A stretch of 64,000 nucleotides of DNA from Okibacterium sp. HSC-33S16 (GCF_024171565.1 NZ_JALJZZ010000002.1:496001-560000); one strand, 5' to 3'. Counted from the first letter of the stretch, positions 9,906 through 18,958 are shown. The notes: generated by a model from the sequence alone, not told the origin. Made by a program: numbers and translations.

Positions 9906-10274
9906 ATGACTGAGATCACTGACGATCTGCCCGCCATCCTCCTTCGCGAAGAACACGAGGGCTGGAAGGCCATCCTCGCCGGGCGTGGTGGTGAACATTA
10001 CGCTCGCGCGATGACGCGCGACGCGCTCATGATTGTCGAGGGAGCGGTGATCGGTCGAAACGAGGTCATTGCCGCGTTTTCAGCGGCCGCCCCCTGGGAG
10101 TCCTACGAGATCCACGAGCCGGCCCTGATCCGACTCGGCGACCGCAGTGGCATCGTCGCCTATCGTGCCGTCGCGACCCGGGGCGGCAACACGGTCGAAC
10201 TGCGGATGTCGACGACCTATCTCTACGGCGGGGGCGCCTGGCACGTTGCCGCGCACCAGCAGACGCCTGCCTAA
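9906..10274 (+). CDS. NTF2-fold (SnoaL/DUF4440-like) protein
   Basis: A 122-residue protein. The pattern of DALMIVEGAVIGRNEVIAAF followed by alternating strands (YEIHEPALIRLGDRSGIVAY, ELRMSTTYLYGGGAWHVAAH) is that of a single NTF2-like cone fold. The ATG lies 9 bp after the methyltransferase stop, so the two are probably co-transcribed. The fold serves small-ligand binding or simple enzymes, and no catalytic identity can be assigned. Confidence 0.75.
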   Translation: MTEITDDLPAILLREEHEGWKAILAGRGGEHYARAMTRDALMIVEGAVIGRNEVIAAFSAAAPWESYEIHEPALIRLGDRSGIVAYRAVATRGGNTVELRMSTTYLYGGGAWHVAAHQQTPA

Positions 10275-10410
10275 GCTTCCCGGGCCGTGCGACCTTACAC
10301 GTCGAGCACTCCGCTTCGCAACGATAATTCGTCTCTAGTGTGTTTCGGGTTTCACTGGTTACGCTAAATCGAAGCCACCGACAGCAGTGCGCTCGAGGGG
10401 ACCCAGAGAG

Positions 10411-11250
10411 ATGATCAGGTTCGACGGAATATCGAAGCGGTTCCCCGACGGGACCCTCGCGGTCGACGACTTCACCATCACCATCCCGTCGCGCACAACG
10501 ACCGTGTTCGTCGGCTCGTCAGGCAGCGGCAAAACGACACTGTTGCGCATGGTGAACCGGATGGTCGACCCGACATCGGGCAGCATTCACATCGACGATG
10601 ACGACATCTCGACGCTCGAACCCGTGGCGCTCCGTCGCCGTATCGGATACGTGATGCAGAACTCGGGACTGCTGCCGCACCGCACTGTTGTCGACAACGT
10701 AGCCACCGTGCCCCTGCTCACCGGTGTGAGCAAGCGCGAGGCTCGCGCGGCTGCCCTCGACCTCATGGATACCGTCGGCCTCGACCGCGCGCTCGCCGAC
10801 CGCTATCCGTCACAACTCTCCGGTGGCCAACAACAACGGGTGGGCGTGGCGCGCGGGCTCGCCATCGATCCGAACATCCTGCTCATGGACGAGCCATTCG
10901 GCGCCGTCGATCCGCTCGTCCGCAGCGAACTGCAGCAGGAGCTCGTCCGCATCCAAAAGGACCTCGCCAAAACCATCGTCTTCGTCACGCACGACATCGA
11001 TGAGGCCTTCCTGCTTGGCGACCAGGTCGTCATCCTCAAAACCGGTGGGCGCATCGCCCAGGTCGGCACACCGGCCGAAATCCTCGCGAACCCCGCCGAT
11101 GAGTTCGTCGACACGTTCATCGGAGCCGAACGCGGGCGTCGCGCCCTCTCCATCCAGACCGTGAACGGCAAAGAGGTCGTCGTCGATGGTACCGGCCGCC
11201 TGGCCGGCATCCTCAGGTCACCGACACCGGAATCGGGCCGGTCGGCATGA
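10411..11250 (+). CDS. Osmoprotectant ABC importer, ATP-binding subunit (OpuCA-like, no CBS domains)
   Basis: A 279-residue ATPase with Walker A GSSGSGKTT, signature LSGGQQQR, Walker B ILLMDEPFGAVD and switch His in VFVTHDIDEA. The segments FVGSSGSGKTTLLRMVNRM and FGAVDPLVRSELQ match the glycine betaine/carnitine/choline (OpuCA/ProV) branch. Unlike Bacillus OpuCA it ends soon after the ATPase domain and lacks the tandem CBS domains used for osmotic sensing. The ATG at 10411 is chosen by homology over a GTG 24 bp upstream. It heads a four-gene operon, overlapping the first permease by 4 bp. Confidence 0.9.
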   Translation: MIRFDGISKRFPDGTLAVDDFTITIPSRTTTVFVGSSGSGKTTLLRMVNRMVDPTSGSIHIDDDDISTLEPVALRRRIGYVMQNSGLLPHRTVVDNVATVPLLTGVSKREARAAALDLMDTVGLDRALADRYPSQLSGGQQQRVGVARGLAIDPNILLMDEPFGAVDPLVRSELQQELVRIQKDLAKTIVFVTHDIDEAFLLGDQVVILKTGGRIAQVGTPAEILANPADEFVDTFIGAERGRRALSIQTVNGKEVVVDGTGRLAGILRSPTPESGRSA

Positions 11251-11933
11251 CGTGGGTGCTCGCGAACCTCGGACAGATCTGGGAACTCACCGTTGCCCAC
11301 GTGCTCCTGAGCATCGCGCCCATCGTCCTCGGTTTCCTGCTCGCCGTGCCGATCGGCTGGTTCGCCTACCGTTTTCGCGTCTCGCGCGGCCTCGTCCTCA
11401 CCGTCTGCGGGCTGCTGTACACCATCCCCTCGCTGGCACTCATCGTGGCGATGCCCACGATTCTCGGCACAAAAATCCTCGACCCGCTCAACCTGATCGT
11501 CACGCTTACCCTGTACGCGATCGCCCTCATGGTTCGAACAGCGACGGATGCCTTCGACGCGGTCTCCACGGACGTCATCCAGTCATCGACAGCGGTCGGC
11601 TTCGGTGCCTGGCGCCGGTTCTGGCAAGTGGAGCTTCCTCTCGCCGGTCCCGTGCTGCTCGCCGGGCTCCGCGTCGTGTCGACGAGCACGGTCAGCCTCG
11701 TCACCCTTGGCGCACTTGTTGGGATGAGCGGGCTGGGTTACCTCTTCACCAACGGGTACCAGCGCAACTTCCCCACCGAAATTCTGACCGGGATCGTGGG
11801 AACGGTACTCATCGCCGTGGTCTTCGACATCCTCCTCGTGCTTATCGGGCGGATGCTTCTGCCCTGGGCACGGGTGGATGACGCGGCTCGCCGCGGCGCC
11901 GGTACGGCGCGCGTCAAGGCGGTCGCCGCGTGA
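11247..11933 (+). CDS. Osmoprotectant ABC importer, permease subunit (OpuCB-like)
   Basis: A 228-residue integral membrane protein with about five or six helices. The EAA-type loop that docks on the ATPase is seen as QSSTAVGFGAWRRFWQVELP, followed by GPVLLAGLRVVSTSTVS, typical of OpuCB/OpuCD permeases. The ATG overlaps the ATPase stop (ATGA), and the end overlaps the next permease by 4 bp, so translation is coupled throughout. Confidence 0.9.
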   Translation: MTWVLANLGQIWELTVAHVLLSIAPIVLGFLLAVPIGWFAYRFRVSRGLVLTVCGLLYTIPSLALIVAMPTILGTKILDPLNLIVTLTLYAIALMVRTATDAFDAVSTDVIQSSTAVGFGAWRRFWQVELPLAGPVLLAGLRVVSTSTVSLVTLGALVGMSGLGYLFTNGYQRNFPTEILTGIVGTVLIAVVFDILLVLIGRMLLPWARVDDAARRGAGTARVKAVAA

Positions 11934-12667
11934 ACCTTTTTGGAGACGCCTTTCGCTGGATTCTGGAGCCGTCCCACTGGACCGGGCCGAACGGCATCCC
12001 GAATCGCATTCTTGAACATCTGGCATACACCGGCCTGACGGTGCTGATCGCCACACTCATCGCGGTGGCGCTCGGTCTGTATATCGGGCATACCGGCCGT
12101 TTTCGCGGAATCGCGGTGAGCGTGACCGGAGCCATGCGCGCGTTGCCGACACTTGGTCTGCTGGTGTACCTCGCCGTGCTGTTCGGGTTGGGGATTCAGT
12201 TTGCGCTGATCCCGACGATCATCGTGCTGGTAGTGCTCGCGATTCCACCTCTGCTCGCCGGAGCCTATTCGGGAGTGCAGTCGGTGGACGGACGCACCGT
12301 GGACGCGGCCCGGTCGATGGGAATGACCGAGTGGCAGATCCTCTGGAAAGTGGAGGTGCCGCTCGCCCTTCCGTTGATCCTCGGGGGAATACGGTCGGCG
12401 GTCCTGCAGGTTGTTGCAACAGCGACCGTTGCCGCATACATCTCGTTGGGAGGTCTGGGTCGGTACATCATCGATGCGTTGCCGGTGCGCGACTACACCA
12501 CGGTGTTGGTCGGGGCACTTCTCGTCACGATTCTGGCGCTCGTGCTCGACGGCATCCTCATTCTCTGCCAGCGACTGACGGTCCCCGCCGGGGTCCGGGC
12601 AATCCGAAGTTCACCAGGGCAACGAAGCACAACGAAGTCGGCGAGCACCGTGTCGACTGCGGCATAA
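11930..12667 (+). CDS. Osmoprotectant ABC importer, second permease subunit (OpuCD-like)
   Basis: A 245-residue paralogue of the preceding permease, with the docking loop DAARSMGMTEWQILWKVEVP and the downstream PLILGGIRSAVLQVVATATV segment. It starts with a GTG that overlaps the previous stop. Two different permeases in one importer is the OpuC rather than the ProVWX arrangement. A short CGAAAC-G-GTTTCG dyad just after its stop lies within the operon and has no T-run. Confidence 0.9.
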   Translation: MNLFGDAFRWILEPSHWTGPNGIPNRILEHLAYTGLTVLIATLIAVALGLYIGHTGRFRGIAVSVTGAMRALPTLGLLVYLAVLFGLGIQFALIPTIIVLVVLAIPPLLAGAYSGVQSVDGRTVDAARSMGMTEWQILWKVEVPLALPLILGGIRSAVLQVVATATVAAYISLGGLGRYIIDALPVRDYTTVLVGALLVTILALVLDGILILCQRLTVPAGVRAIRSSPGQRSTTKSASTVSTAA

Positions 12668-12723
12668 CCGAAACGGTTTCGCCAATTTCGCTCAGCACCT
12701 TTTTCTCACAGTAAGGAAGACAG

Positions 12724-13659
12724 ATGTTTACTTCACGACGCGGACGGATAGCGGCGGGGATCTTCGCCGCTGGCGCCGTTCTCACTTTGGCGGCGTGCTC
12801 GAGCGGCGACCCGCTCGCCGAGGACGACTCGGCAGGATCAGGGGGCGACAGCATCGCCATTGGAGCGGCCGGCTTTGCCGAGTCCGAGATCATCGCTCAG
12901 ATTTACGCTCAGGCGCTGGAAGCCAACGACATTACCGTGGACTTCAAGGGCCAGATCGGTCAGCGCGACGTCTACATTGAGGCGCTCAACGACGGCTCGA
13001 TCGACCTCATCCCGGACTACAGCGGCAACCTGCTGCAGTTCTTCGACGACAGCTCAGAAGCAAAGTCGAGCGACGAAGTTCTCGCCGCTCTGCAGGACGC
13101 CACACCTGACGGTCTCGAAGTTCTTGACCAGTCAGAGGCCGAGGACAAGGACAGCTACAACGTCACCAAGGAGTTCAGTGAGGCCAACGGCGTGACCAGC
13201 CTGGCCGACCTGGCCGGCATCGACGTTCCGCTCATCGTTGGCGGCAACCCCGAGCTGGCTGAGCGACCGTACGGACCCAAGGGATTGACGGATGTCTATG
13301 GCGTCGATGCTGCTCGCATCAGCTTCGTTCCGATCAGTGACTCGGGCGGACCGCTGACGACCGGGGCGCTGCTCGACGGCACCGTCACCATCGCAGACAT
13401 TTTCTCCACAACCCCGTCGATCGAGGAGAACGGCTTCGTGACGCTCGAGGATCCGGAAAACCTGATCCTTCCGCAGAACGTGCTGCCGCTCATCAACTCG
13501 GACAAGGCCAGTGACAAGGTCACGAAGGTGCTCAACGCGATCTCCGCAGAGCTCACCACTGACGACCTCATCGAACTCAACGCCCGCAACCAGGGTGACG
13601 AGAAGGCCGAGCCGGAGGCGCTGGCCAAGGACTGGCTGGCCGAGAAGGACCTCTTTTAA
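12724..13659 (+). CDS. Osmoprotectant-binding lipoprotein (OpuCC-like)
   Basis: A 311-residue lipoprotein with a signal peptide ending in a lipobox, LTLAACSSG (lipidated Cys about residue 24). The mature part starts IAIGAAGFAESEIIAQIYAQ, the pattern of OpuCC/ProX-type binding proteins for glycine betaine, carnitine or choline. PDYSGNLLQFF carries conserved aromatic ligand-cage features. It delivers quaternary ammonium compounds to the permease pair. A strong AAGGAAG site precedes the ATG, and a perfect 15-bp terminator hairpin follows the stop, closing the operon. Confidence 0.92.
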   Translation: MFTSRRGRIAAGIFAAGAVLTLAACSSGDPLAEDDSAGSGGDSIAIGAAGFAESEIIAQIYAQALEANDITVDFKGQIGQRDVYIEALNDGSIDLIPDYSGNLLQFFDDSSEAKSSDEVLAALQDATPDGLEVLDQSEAEDKDSYNVTKEFSEANGVTSLADLAGIDVPLIVGGNPELAERPYGPKGLTDVYGVDAARISFVPISDSGGPLTTGALLDGTVTIADIFSTTPSIEENGFVTLEDPENLILPQNVLPLINSDKASDKVTKVLNAISAELTTDDLIELNARNQGDEKAEPEALAKDWLAEKDLF

Positions 13660-13695
13660 GCACCACGCTGCAGGCGCCTGATGACGCCTCACCCG

Positions 13696-13729
13696 CAACG
13701 ACCCGGCAGCTCACGCTGCCGGGTCGTTG
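13696..13729 (+). terminator. Terminator of the osmoprotectant importer operon
   Basis: A perfect 15-bp stem (13696-13710 and 13715-13729) with a TCAC loop, followed by TCGTG rather than a long T-run. It lies 36 bp after the lipoprotein gene. Confidence 0.85.
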
Positions 13730-13813
13730 TCGTGTCATGACGGTGTCACTGCGAGCAACATTGCGTTCTGTGCAGAGAATTACATAGCATGGGCATGAGG
13801 CTCTTGTTGCAGA

Positions 13814-13837
13814 TGTGACGAGTGTTACTCATGTGAC
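13814..13837 (+). promoter_or_regulatory. Three TGTKAC direct repeats at 9-bp period upstream of the M23 gene
   Basis: TGTGAC, TGTTAC and TGTGAC start at 13814, 13823 and 13832. They lie upstream of a possible -10 (TAGAGT, 13866-13871), at about -60 to -36. Direct 9-bp repeats fit an OmpR-type response regulator such as MtrA, a known controller of actinobacterial cell-wall hydrolases. The identity of the binding protein is inference. Confidence 0.45.
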
Positions 13838-13895
13838 TACCCCCAGTTCGGCGCTGCCTACGAGCTAGAGTGCTGTTCTCTGACACCATGGAGCA

Positions 13896-15227
13896 ATGCG
13901 CATGCGACTTCGGACCCTCATCGCGACGATCGCCCTTGGGGTTGTTGTCGCCTCCGTGGGAGTTTCCGCACCCGCCACCGCAGCGACGAGTTACCCCTCC
14001 TGGGAAGACGTTCAGAACGCGCGGGCAAGTGAGTCCGCCAAGGCCGCCGAGATCACCAAGATCGAAGATCTCATCGCCGGGCTTCGCACGAATGCGGAGA
14101 ACGCGCAGCTTGCTGCAGTTGCCGCCGCCGACGAATACCAGATCGCTCTGGCCGTCGCCGAAGAGGCGCTCATCAAGTCTGAAGACCTCAAGACCCAGCT
14201 CGCGACCGCTCAGGAAACAGCGGCCGCCTCGTCGAAGCAAGCGGGCGCACTCTTCGCCCAAATGGGTCGTACGAGCACGTTCGACACCACGGCGAGTCTG
14301 CTCCTCGACTCCAAGCAGGCCGACGACACTCTCTACAAGCTCGGCGCGGTGTCCAAGCTCACCTCCCTGTCGACCGAGTTGCTCGACACCGCGGAGCAGG
14401 ATGCCAACCAGGTGACCTCGCTCTCCGCGCAGGGCGAAGTCGCTGCTCAAGTTCTCGAAGATGCCCGCGCTGACTCCGAGGACAAGCTCGACAAGGCCAA
14501 TGCGGCCGCCGACGCCGCAGCAGCAGCGGTTGCCGAGCAGGAAGCTCACGAAGAAACGCTCCTCGGTCAGCTGTCACTGCTCAAGGGTCAGACCGCGTCG
14601 ATCGAAGAGGGATATCAGGCCGGTGTCGCCGAGCGAGCCCGACTGGCAGCGATCGAAGCTGAACGTCAGCGCAAGCTCGCTGAAGAACGCGCGGCAGCGG
14701 CAGCCGCAGCCGCCGCAGCGGCCGCGAAAAACAACACCGGTGGCGGCGGAAGCAGCAGCGGCGGTGGCGGTGGCGGATCGAACGCCGGCGCAACCGGTAC
14801 CTACTTCCAGGCCTCAGCTCAGGGCTGGTGGCGACCGCTGCCCGGAGCCATCACCTCTTGGTACGGCCCGCGCCAGAAGCTCTGCGGTGGCACCGGCTGC
14901 TCGGTTCCGTTCCACGCCGGCATCGACTTCGGAAACGCTTGTGGCAGCGCGGTAAAGGCCGTCCATAGTGGAACCGTCACAGGCGCTTATTACTCGAGTG
15001 CGTTCGGGTACCGCGTGATCATCGACCACGGCGGCGTCAGCTCCACCTATGGGCACCTCAGCGCGGGCTCTTTCCGGGTGGGTGTCGGACAGCAGGTGTC
15101 GGGCGGTCAGATCATCGCGAGCGTCGGTAAAACCGGTGTCGCGACCGGCTGTCACCTCGACCTCAAGATCAACGACGGTGCCACTAACCCGGCCACCTTC
15201 CTCCGCGGCAAAGGCGTCTCGATCTAG
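13896..15227 (+). CDS. Secreted M23-family peptidoglycan endopeptidase with coiled-coil region
   Basis: A 443-residue exported protein with a signal peptide (about residues 1-30, ending near PATAATS), long Ala/Glu-rich coiled coils (about 40-265), a poly-Ala and Gly/Ser linker (about 268-305) and a C-terminal LytM/M23 domain. Zinc-site elements H340 and D344 (HAGID) and the catalytic H387 (YGHLS) are present. The last motif, normally HxH, reads H420-L-D422, replacing the third zinc ligand with Asp. The coiled coil plus LytM plan resembles EnvC/MepA-type cell-separation proteins. It may be a true hydrolase with altered metal binding or an inactive activator. Direct repeats upstream suggest regulator control. 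Confidence 0.88.
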   Translation: MRMRLRTLIATIALGVVVASVGVSAPATAATSYPSWEDVQNARASESAKAAEITKIEDLIAGLRTNAENAQLAAVAAADEYQIALAVAEEALIKSEDLKTQLATAQETAAASSKQAGALFAQMGRTSTFDTTASLLLDSKQADDTLYKLGAVSKLTSLSTELLDTAEQDANQVTSLSAQGEVAAQVLEDARADSEDKLDKANAAADAAAAAVAEQEAHEETLLGQLSLLKGQTASIEEGYQAGVAERARLAAIEAERQRKLAEERAAAAAAAAAAAAKNNTGGGGSSSGGGGGGSNAGATGTYFQASAQGWWRPLPGAITSWYGPRQKLCGGTGCSVPFHAGIDFGNACGSAVKAVHSGTVTGAYYSSAFGYRVIIDHGGVSSTYGHLSAGSFRVGVGQQVSGGQIIASVGKTGVATGCHLDLKINDGATNPATFLRGKGVSI

Positions 15228-15267
15228 CAATCCGCGCTCGTTCTCCCAGTCGCGGTAGGCTAACCCT

Positions 15268-15747
15268 GTGACTGGAGATAACCTGCTGGGACTGCCCGAG
15301 ACCCGACTCCCGTTTGAACCGGAAGTCGTCGACGCCCTCGACCGTGCCACCTCGACGGACGACATAGCCGCCGTCGCGGCTAAATTCCCAACGTCCTCGC
15401 TTGCGTGGGCCCGGTTGGCCGAGGCAACGTTCGACCCCGCGAACCCGATCACCGGCTACGCCTACGCTCGCGTCGGCTATCACCGCGGCCTTGACGCCCT
15501 CCGCAAGGCCGGCTGGCGCGGACAGGGCCCGATCCCGTGGAACCACACTCCGAACCAAGGCGTCCTGCGGTCGCTCTACATGCTTCGCAAGACAGCGGAT
15601 GCCATCGGCGAAGCAGACGAAGTCGCTCGCCTGACCGATTTCTTGCGTGACGCAGACGAAACCGCTGTCGCCCGGATTGAGACCGAATCCCTGCCTTCTG
15701 AACCCCAGCCGTCCACCGAAGCGTTCTTCATTCGCGGCCAGGACTAG
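15268..15747 (+). CDS. DUF3151-family protein
   Basis: A 159-residue soluble protein. The segment AYAYARVGYHRGLDALRKAG followed by RGQGPIPWNHTPNQGVLRSL is characteristic of DUF3151, an actinobacterial family of unknown function. The GTG start at 15268 gives the typical beginning. It lies just upstream of purA, as in many actinobacterial genomes. No catalytic residues can be proposed. Confidence 0.85.
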   Translation: MTGDNLLGLPETRLPFEPEVVDALDRATSTDDIAAVAAKFPTSSLAWARLAEATFDPANPITGYAYARVGYHRGLDALRKAGWRGQGPIPWNHTPNQGVLRSLYMLRKTADAIGEADEVARLTDFLRDADETAVARIETESLPSEPQPSTEAFFIRGQD

Positions 15748-15833
15748 TCAGCCGCACCGAACGTGCGCACAGTGACGTCGCACCATATTTTTTCCGTAGG
15801 TAATACACAGAAGGCAACAAGGGAGCATCCGTA

Positions 15834-17120
15834 ATGCCAGCAATCGTGATCGTTGGAGCCCAGTGGGGCGACGAGGGCAAGGGAAAAGCTACTGACCTTC
15901 TGGGTAGTCGCATCGACTACGTGGTGAAGTTCAACGGCGGAAACAACGCCGGACACACCGTCGTCGTCGGCAACGAGAAGTACGCGCTGCACCTGCTTCC
16001 GTCGGGCATCCTCACCGAAGGCGTCACCCCGGTGATCTCGAACGGTGTGGTTGTCGACCTCGAGGTCCTCTTCCACGAGCTCGAGGCGCTCAGCGCCCGC
16101 GGCGTTGACGTGTCGAAGCTCAAGGTCAGTGCCAACGCTCACGTCATCACTCACTACCACCGCACCCTCGACAAGGTCACCGAGCGGTTCCTGGGCAAGC
16201 GCCAGATCGGCACCACCGGCCGTGGTATCGGCCCGGCGTACGCCGACAAGATCAACCGCGTGGGCATCCGCATCCAGGACCTGTTCGACGAAAACATCCT
16301 GCGGCAAAAGGTGGAAGGCGCCCTCGACGTCAAGAACCACATGCTGCTCAAGATCTACAACCGCCGCGCCATCTCGGCCGACGAGATCGTCGAAGACCTG
16401 CTGTCCTACGCCGAGCGGCTGCGCCCGATGGTCGCCGACACTGCGCTTGAGCTGCACCAGGCACTCGAGCGCGGCGAGATCGTCCTGTTCGAGGGTGGCC
16501 AGGCCACCATGCTCGACGTCGACCACGGTACCTACCCGTTCGTCACCTCGTCGAACGCGACGTCGGGTGGAGCGGCGACCGGTTCAGGCATAGCTCCCAA
16601 CAAGATCGAGCGCGTGATCGCGATCGTCAAGGCGTACACGACTCGGGTCGGCGCCGGCCCGTTCCCCACTGAGCTGTTCGACGCGTCGGGCGACTACCTG
16701 CGCTCCAAGGGGTTCGAGTTCGGGACCACCACCGGACGCCCGCGCCGCGTTGGTTGGTACGACGCCCCGATCGCCCGCTATGCGTCCCGCATCAACGGTG
16801 TCACCGACTTCGTGCTCACCAAGCTCGACATCCTCGACGAACTCAAGACCATCCCCGTTTGTGTCGCCTACGACGTCGACGGCGTGCGCCACGAAGAGGT
16901 TCCGGTCTCGCAATCGGACTTCCACCACGCGAAACCGATCTACGAAGAGTTCCCGGGCTGGCAGCAGGACATCTCTGGCTGCCGCACCTTCGAGGAGCTG
17001 CCCAAGAACGCCCAGGACTACGTCCTCGCCCTCGAGGCCATGAGCGGTTCCCGGATCTCGGCGATCGGTGTTGGACCCGGTCGCGACGCGATTGTTGTGC
17101 GTCACGACCTGATCGACTAA
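15834..17120 (+). CDS. purA: Adenylosuccinate synthetase
   Basis: A 428-residue GTP-dependent enzyme that converts IMP and aspartate to adenylosuccinate, the first AMP-specific step. It starts [20 protein letters not shown], with the GDEGKGK phosphate loop and catalytic Asp. NNAGHTVVV, the [16 protein letters not shown] loop and [11 protein letters not shown] (GTP and aspartate contacts) are all present. Full family length. The 86-bp gap upstream contains AT-rich sequence, so it probably has its own promoter. The signal peptidase gene starts 4 bp after its stop. Confidence 0.97.
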   Translation: MPAIVIVGAQWGDEGKGKATDLLGSRIDYVVKFNGGNNAGHTVVVGNEKYALHLLPSGILTEGVTPVISNGVVVDLEVLFHELEALSARGVDVSKLKVSANAHVITHYHRTLDKVTERFLGKRQIGTTGRGIGPAYADKINRVGIRIQDLFDENILRQKVEGALDVKNHMLLKIYNRRAISADEIVEDLLSYAERLRPMVADTALELHQALERGEIVLFEGGQATMLDVDHGTYPFVTSSNATSGGAATGSGIAPNKIERVIAIVKAYTTRVGAGPFPTELFDASGDYLRSKGFEFGTTTGRPRRVGWYDAPIARYASRINGVTDFVLTKLDILDELKTIPVCVAYDVDGVRHEEVPVSQSDFHHAKPIYEEFPGWQQDISGCRTFEELPKNAQDYVLALEAMSGSRISAIGVGPGRDAIVVRHDLID

Positions 17121-17124
17121 CTCG

Positions 17125-17931
17125 ATGGGTGACCCGGTGGCGGATGCGACGAAGCAGCCGTCGGTCGACGTGCCTGCGGGTGGTGCCTCGGATGGGACTG
17201 TGCCGATCCGTCGGCGACCTTCTCAGGGTGGCGGTGCACCGTCCGTTCTGAGTCGCGTTGCGAATACCGTAGTGCGCGTCGTCAGCTGGACCGTGCTCAT
17301 CGTCTGCGGGCTTCTGATTGTTGGATTTGTTCTCGTTCCGCGTCTCACCGGCTCGACGCCGTACACGGTGCTGACCGGATCGATGCGACCGACGATGCCG
17401 CCGGGAACCACAGTGGTCGTGAAGCCACTGGCCTTCTCCGACATCCGGGTTGGTGATGTCATCACCTACCAGCTCCGTTCGGGGGAGCCCGAGGTGGTCA
17501 CGCACCGCGTGATCGGCATCAACATCACCGGTGACGGCGTACGACTCGAAACCCAGGGTGACGCAAACCCCATTCCCGACGAGAAGCTCGTACGCGAAGA
17601 ACAGGTTCGCGGCAAAGCGTGGTACTGGCTACCCGTGATCGGGTACGTCACGAACGGTGTGACCAGCGACACCCGCACCTGGCTCGCGCAAGGACTTGGC
17701 GTCGCGCTCATCGGCTATGCGGTTGTGACGGTGTTTCTTGCCGTCGTGCGTCGCAAGAGCGGCTCTCGGGACTCCGAGAACGCTGCTGTTGACGGTGATA
17801 CAGGAACGACGGCTGCCAGCGGAGATAGCGTGCCTGTAAAAAAGAAACCGATCTCAACGGAGCAGGCACTCACCCGTCGAGCGTTGCGACGCACGGGCGC
17901 CCCCGATCCGAGCGAAGCTCCGCCGAAATAG
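17125..17931 (+). CDS. ER/archaeal-type signal peptidase I (SipW-like)
   Basis: A 268-residue membrane protease. After a helix (about residues 48-70) comes the nucleophile serine in VLTGSMRPTMPPGTTVV, and VTHRVIGI places a His where Gram-negative-type enzymes have the general-base Lys, defining the SipW/Sec11 branch. A second helix lies near residues 190-210, followed by a basic cytoplasmic tail rich in Lys, Arg and Pro. Such enzymes process a narrow set of exported proteins; the two following genes carry matching SipW-dependent signal peptides, so they are the likely substrates. It starts 4 bp after purA, which may be chance read-through coupling. Confidence 0.92.
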   Translation: MGDPVADATKQPSVDVPAGGASDGTVPIRRRPSQGGGAPSVLSRVANTVVRVVSWTVLIVCGLLIVGFVLVPRLTGSTPYTVLTGSMRPTMPPGTTVVVKPLAFSDIRVGDVITYQLRSGEPEVVTHRVIGINITGDGVRLETQGDANPIPDEKLVREEQVRGKAWYWLPVIGYVTNGVTSDTRTWLAQGLGVALIGYAVVTVFLAVVRRKSGSRDSENAAVDGDTGTTAASGDSVPVKKKPISTEQALTRRALRRTGAPDPSEAPPK

Positions 17932-18249
17932 CCCGACTTCCGTCATCCGAGTGCCAGCCCGACGTGCAGGCGTTGTTGGCCCGCGTGAGAGATATTGACG
18001 TTCAGGCGGCCGGTTCCCGATGCGCACGGGCACGCTGCTCAATACGACGTGGTCGCGCTCTCATTGCTGTGATTGCGCAGATCTTGCGGATAACCTGAGC
18101 TTTGCTGAAAGAACTATCGCAACCTTACGGATGTGTTCTGGGTGTTCTTGATTGTCGCCGGGGAATATGGCTCTTGTTGGAAGCGAAAGCGGAAAACCCC
18201 ATAGACTCCGGCCGCCTCTCGGCTGCCAGGCCCCAGAAGGAAGTACGCC
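17932..18249 (+). promoter_or_regulatory. 318-bp intergenic region between signal peptidase and first exported substrate
   Basis: No credible gene is seen. It holds a tandem TGTTCT pair at 18134-18139 and 18143-18148 (9-bp period, GGG spacer), which could be a response-regulator direct repeat. An AGAAGGAAG ribosome binding site follows just before the GTG at 18250. A promoter for the exported proteins probably lies here, but I cannot fix its -10 and -35. Confidence 0.4.
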
Positions 18250-18855
18250 GTGAAGAAGTTCAACATGAAGAAGACCACCGCTGCCGCGGTCGCCGCTGCC
18301 GTGGGTGCAGTTCTGCTCCTCGGAGGTGCGGGAACTCTCGCGTACTGGTCCGACACTACCCAGAGCGAAACCACCGCGATCTCTTCGGGTCAGCTTGACC
18401 TCCAAGCGGTACAGCCCGGAACGTGGACGGTGACCAACGGTGCGAGCGTCGACGTTCCTTTGACAGGCGACGCTGTTCCCGGCGATATTCTGACGTCGAA
18501 ATTCAATGTGCCGGTGACGCTCGAGGGCCAGAACATGCAGGCCGATCTCACTGTCACGCCAAGCGTTCCGACCATTACTCCCGTTGCGGGAACGACGACT
18601 GTCGATGGGGCAGTCCTTGCCCAGTACATGCAGCTGAAGCTCGAGGGTTTTGACGCCAACCAGAAGTCGACGGGAGTCACCAGCGGGCCGCTTACGGCGA
18701 CGACACTCTCGAAGATCACGCCTTCTACGGTTACTGTCAAGGTGAGCGTGACGGTTGCGTTCCCCTTTGATACAGACTTCAAGCAGGACGCGATGAACCG
18801 CACTCTGCAGGCCATTACGATGAACTACTCACTCGTTCAGGTTCGGAAGGCCTAG
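18250..18855 (+). CDS. Exported protein with SipW-dependent signal peptide (TasA-like), copy 1
   Basis: A 201-residue protein. The signal region GAVLLLGGAGTLAYWSDTT followed by SSGQLDLQ matches the alternate SipW-processed class, resembling Bacillus TasA (GGGTWAAFND ... SGTLDLS). The mature part has a PGD element (AVPGDILTSKFNVPVTLEGQ), as in TasA-like beta-sandwich filament proteins, and no cysteines. The GTG start at 18250 is supported by an AGAAGGAAG site; an ATG five codons later is possible. It is probably a secreted fibre or matrix subunit cleaved by the upstream signal peptidase. Filament formation is inferred from family resemblance only. Confidence 0.85.
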   Translation: MKKFNMKKTTAAAVAAAVGAVLLLGGAGTLAYWSDTTQSETTAISSGQLDLQAVQPGTWTVTNGASVDVPLTGDAVPGDILTSKFNVPVTLEGQNMQADLTVTPSVPTITPVAGTTTVDGAVLAQYMQLKLEGFDANQKSTGVTSGPLTATTLSKITPSTVTVKVSVTVAFPFDTDFKQDAMNRTLQAITMNYSLVQVRKA

Positions 18856-18870
18856 AACTCTTTATTTACG

Positions 18871-18898
18871 GCCCGGTCGTGTCCCGACACGACCGGGC
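18871..18898 (+). terminator. Hairpin between the two SipW-type substrates
   Basis: A perfect 12-bp GC-rich stem (18871-18882 and 18887-18898) with a CCCG loop, 15 bp after the first substrate gene. It is followed by only two T residues, so it may partially attenuate the downstream gene, setting subunit ratios. Confidence 0.7.
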
Positions 18899-18958
18899 TT
18901 GACCTCTTGAGACACCGGTTCAAACGGGCACCGCAGATCACGGAAGGAAGAGCGCGAC

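Noticed and set aside
13730-13895. A possible c-di-AMP (ydaO-type) riboswitch before the M23 gene
   Set aside because: Such riboswitches often precede actinobacterial wall hydrolases, but I could not find the conserved core sequences here; the direct repeats explain regulation better.
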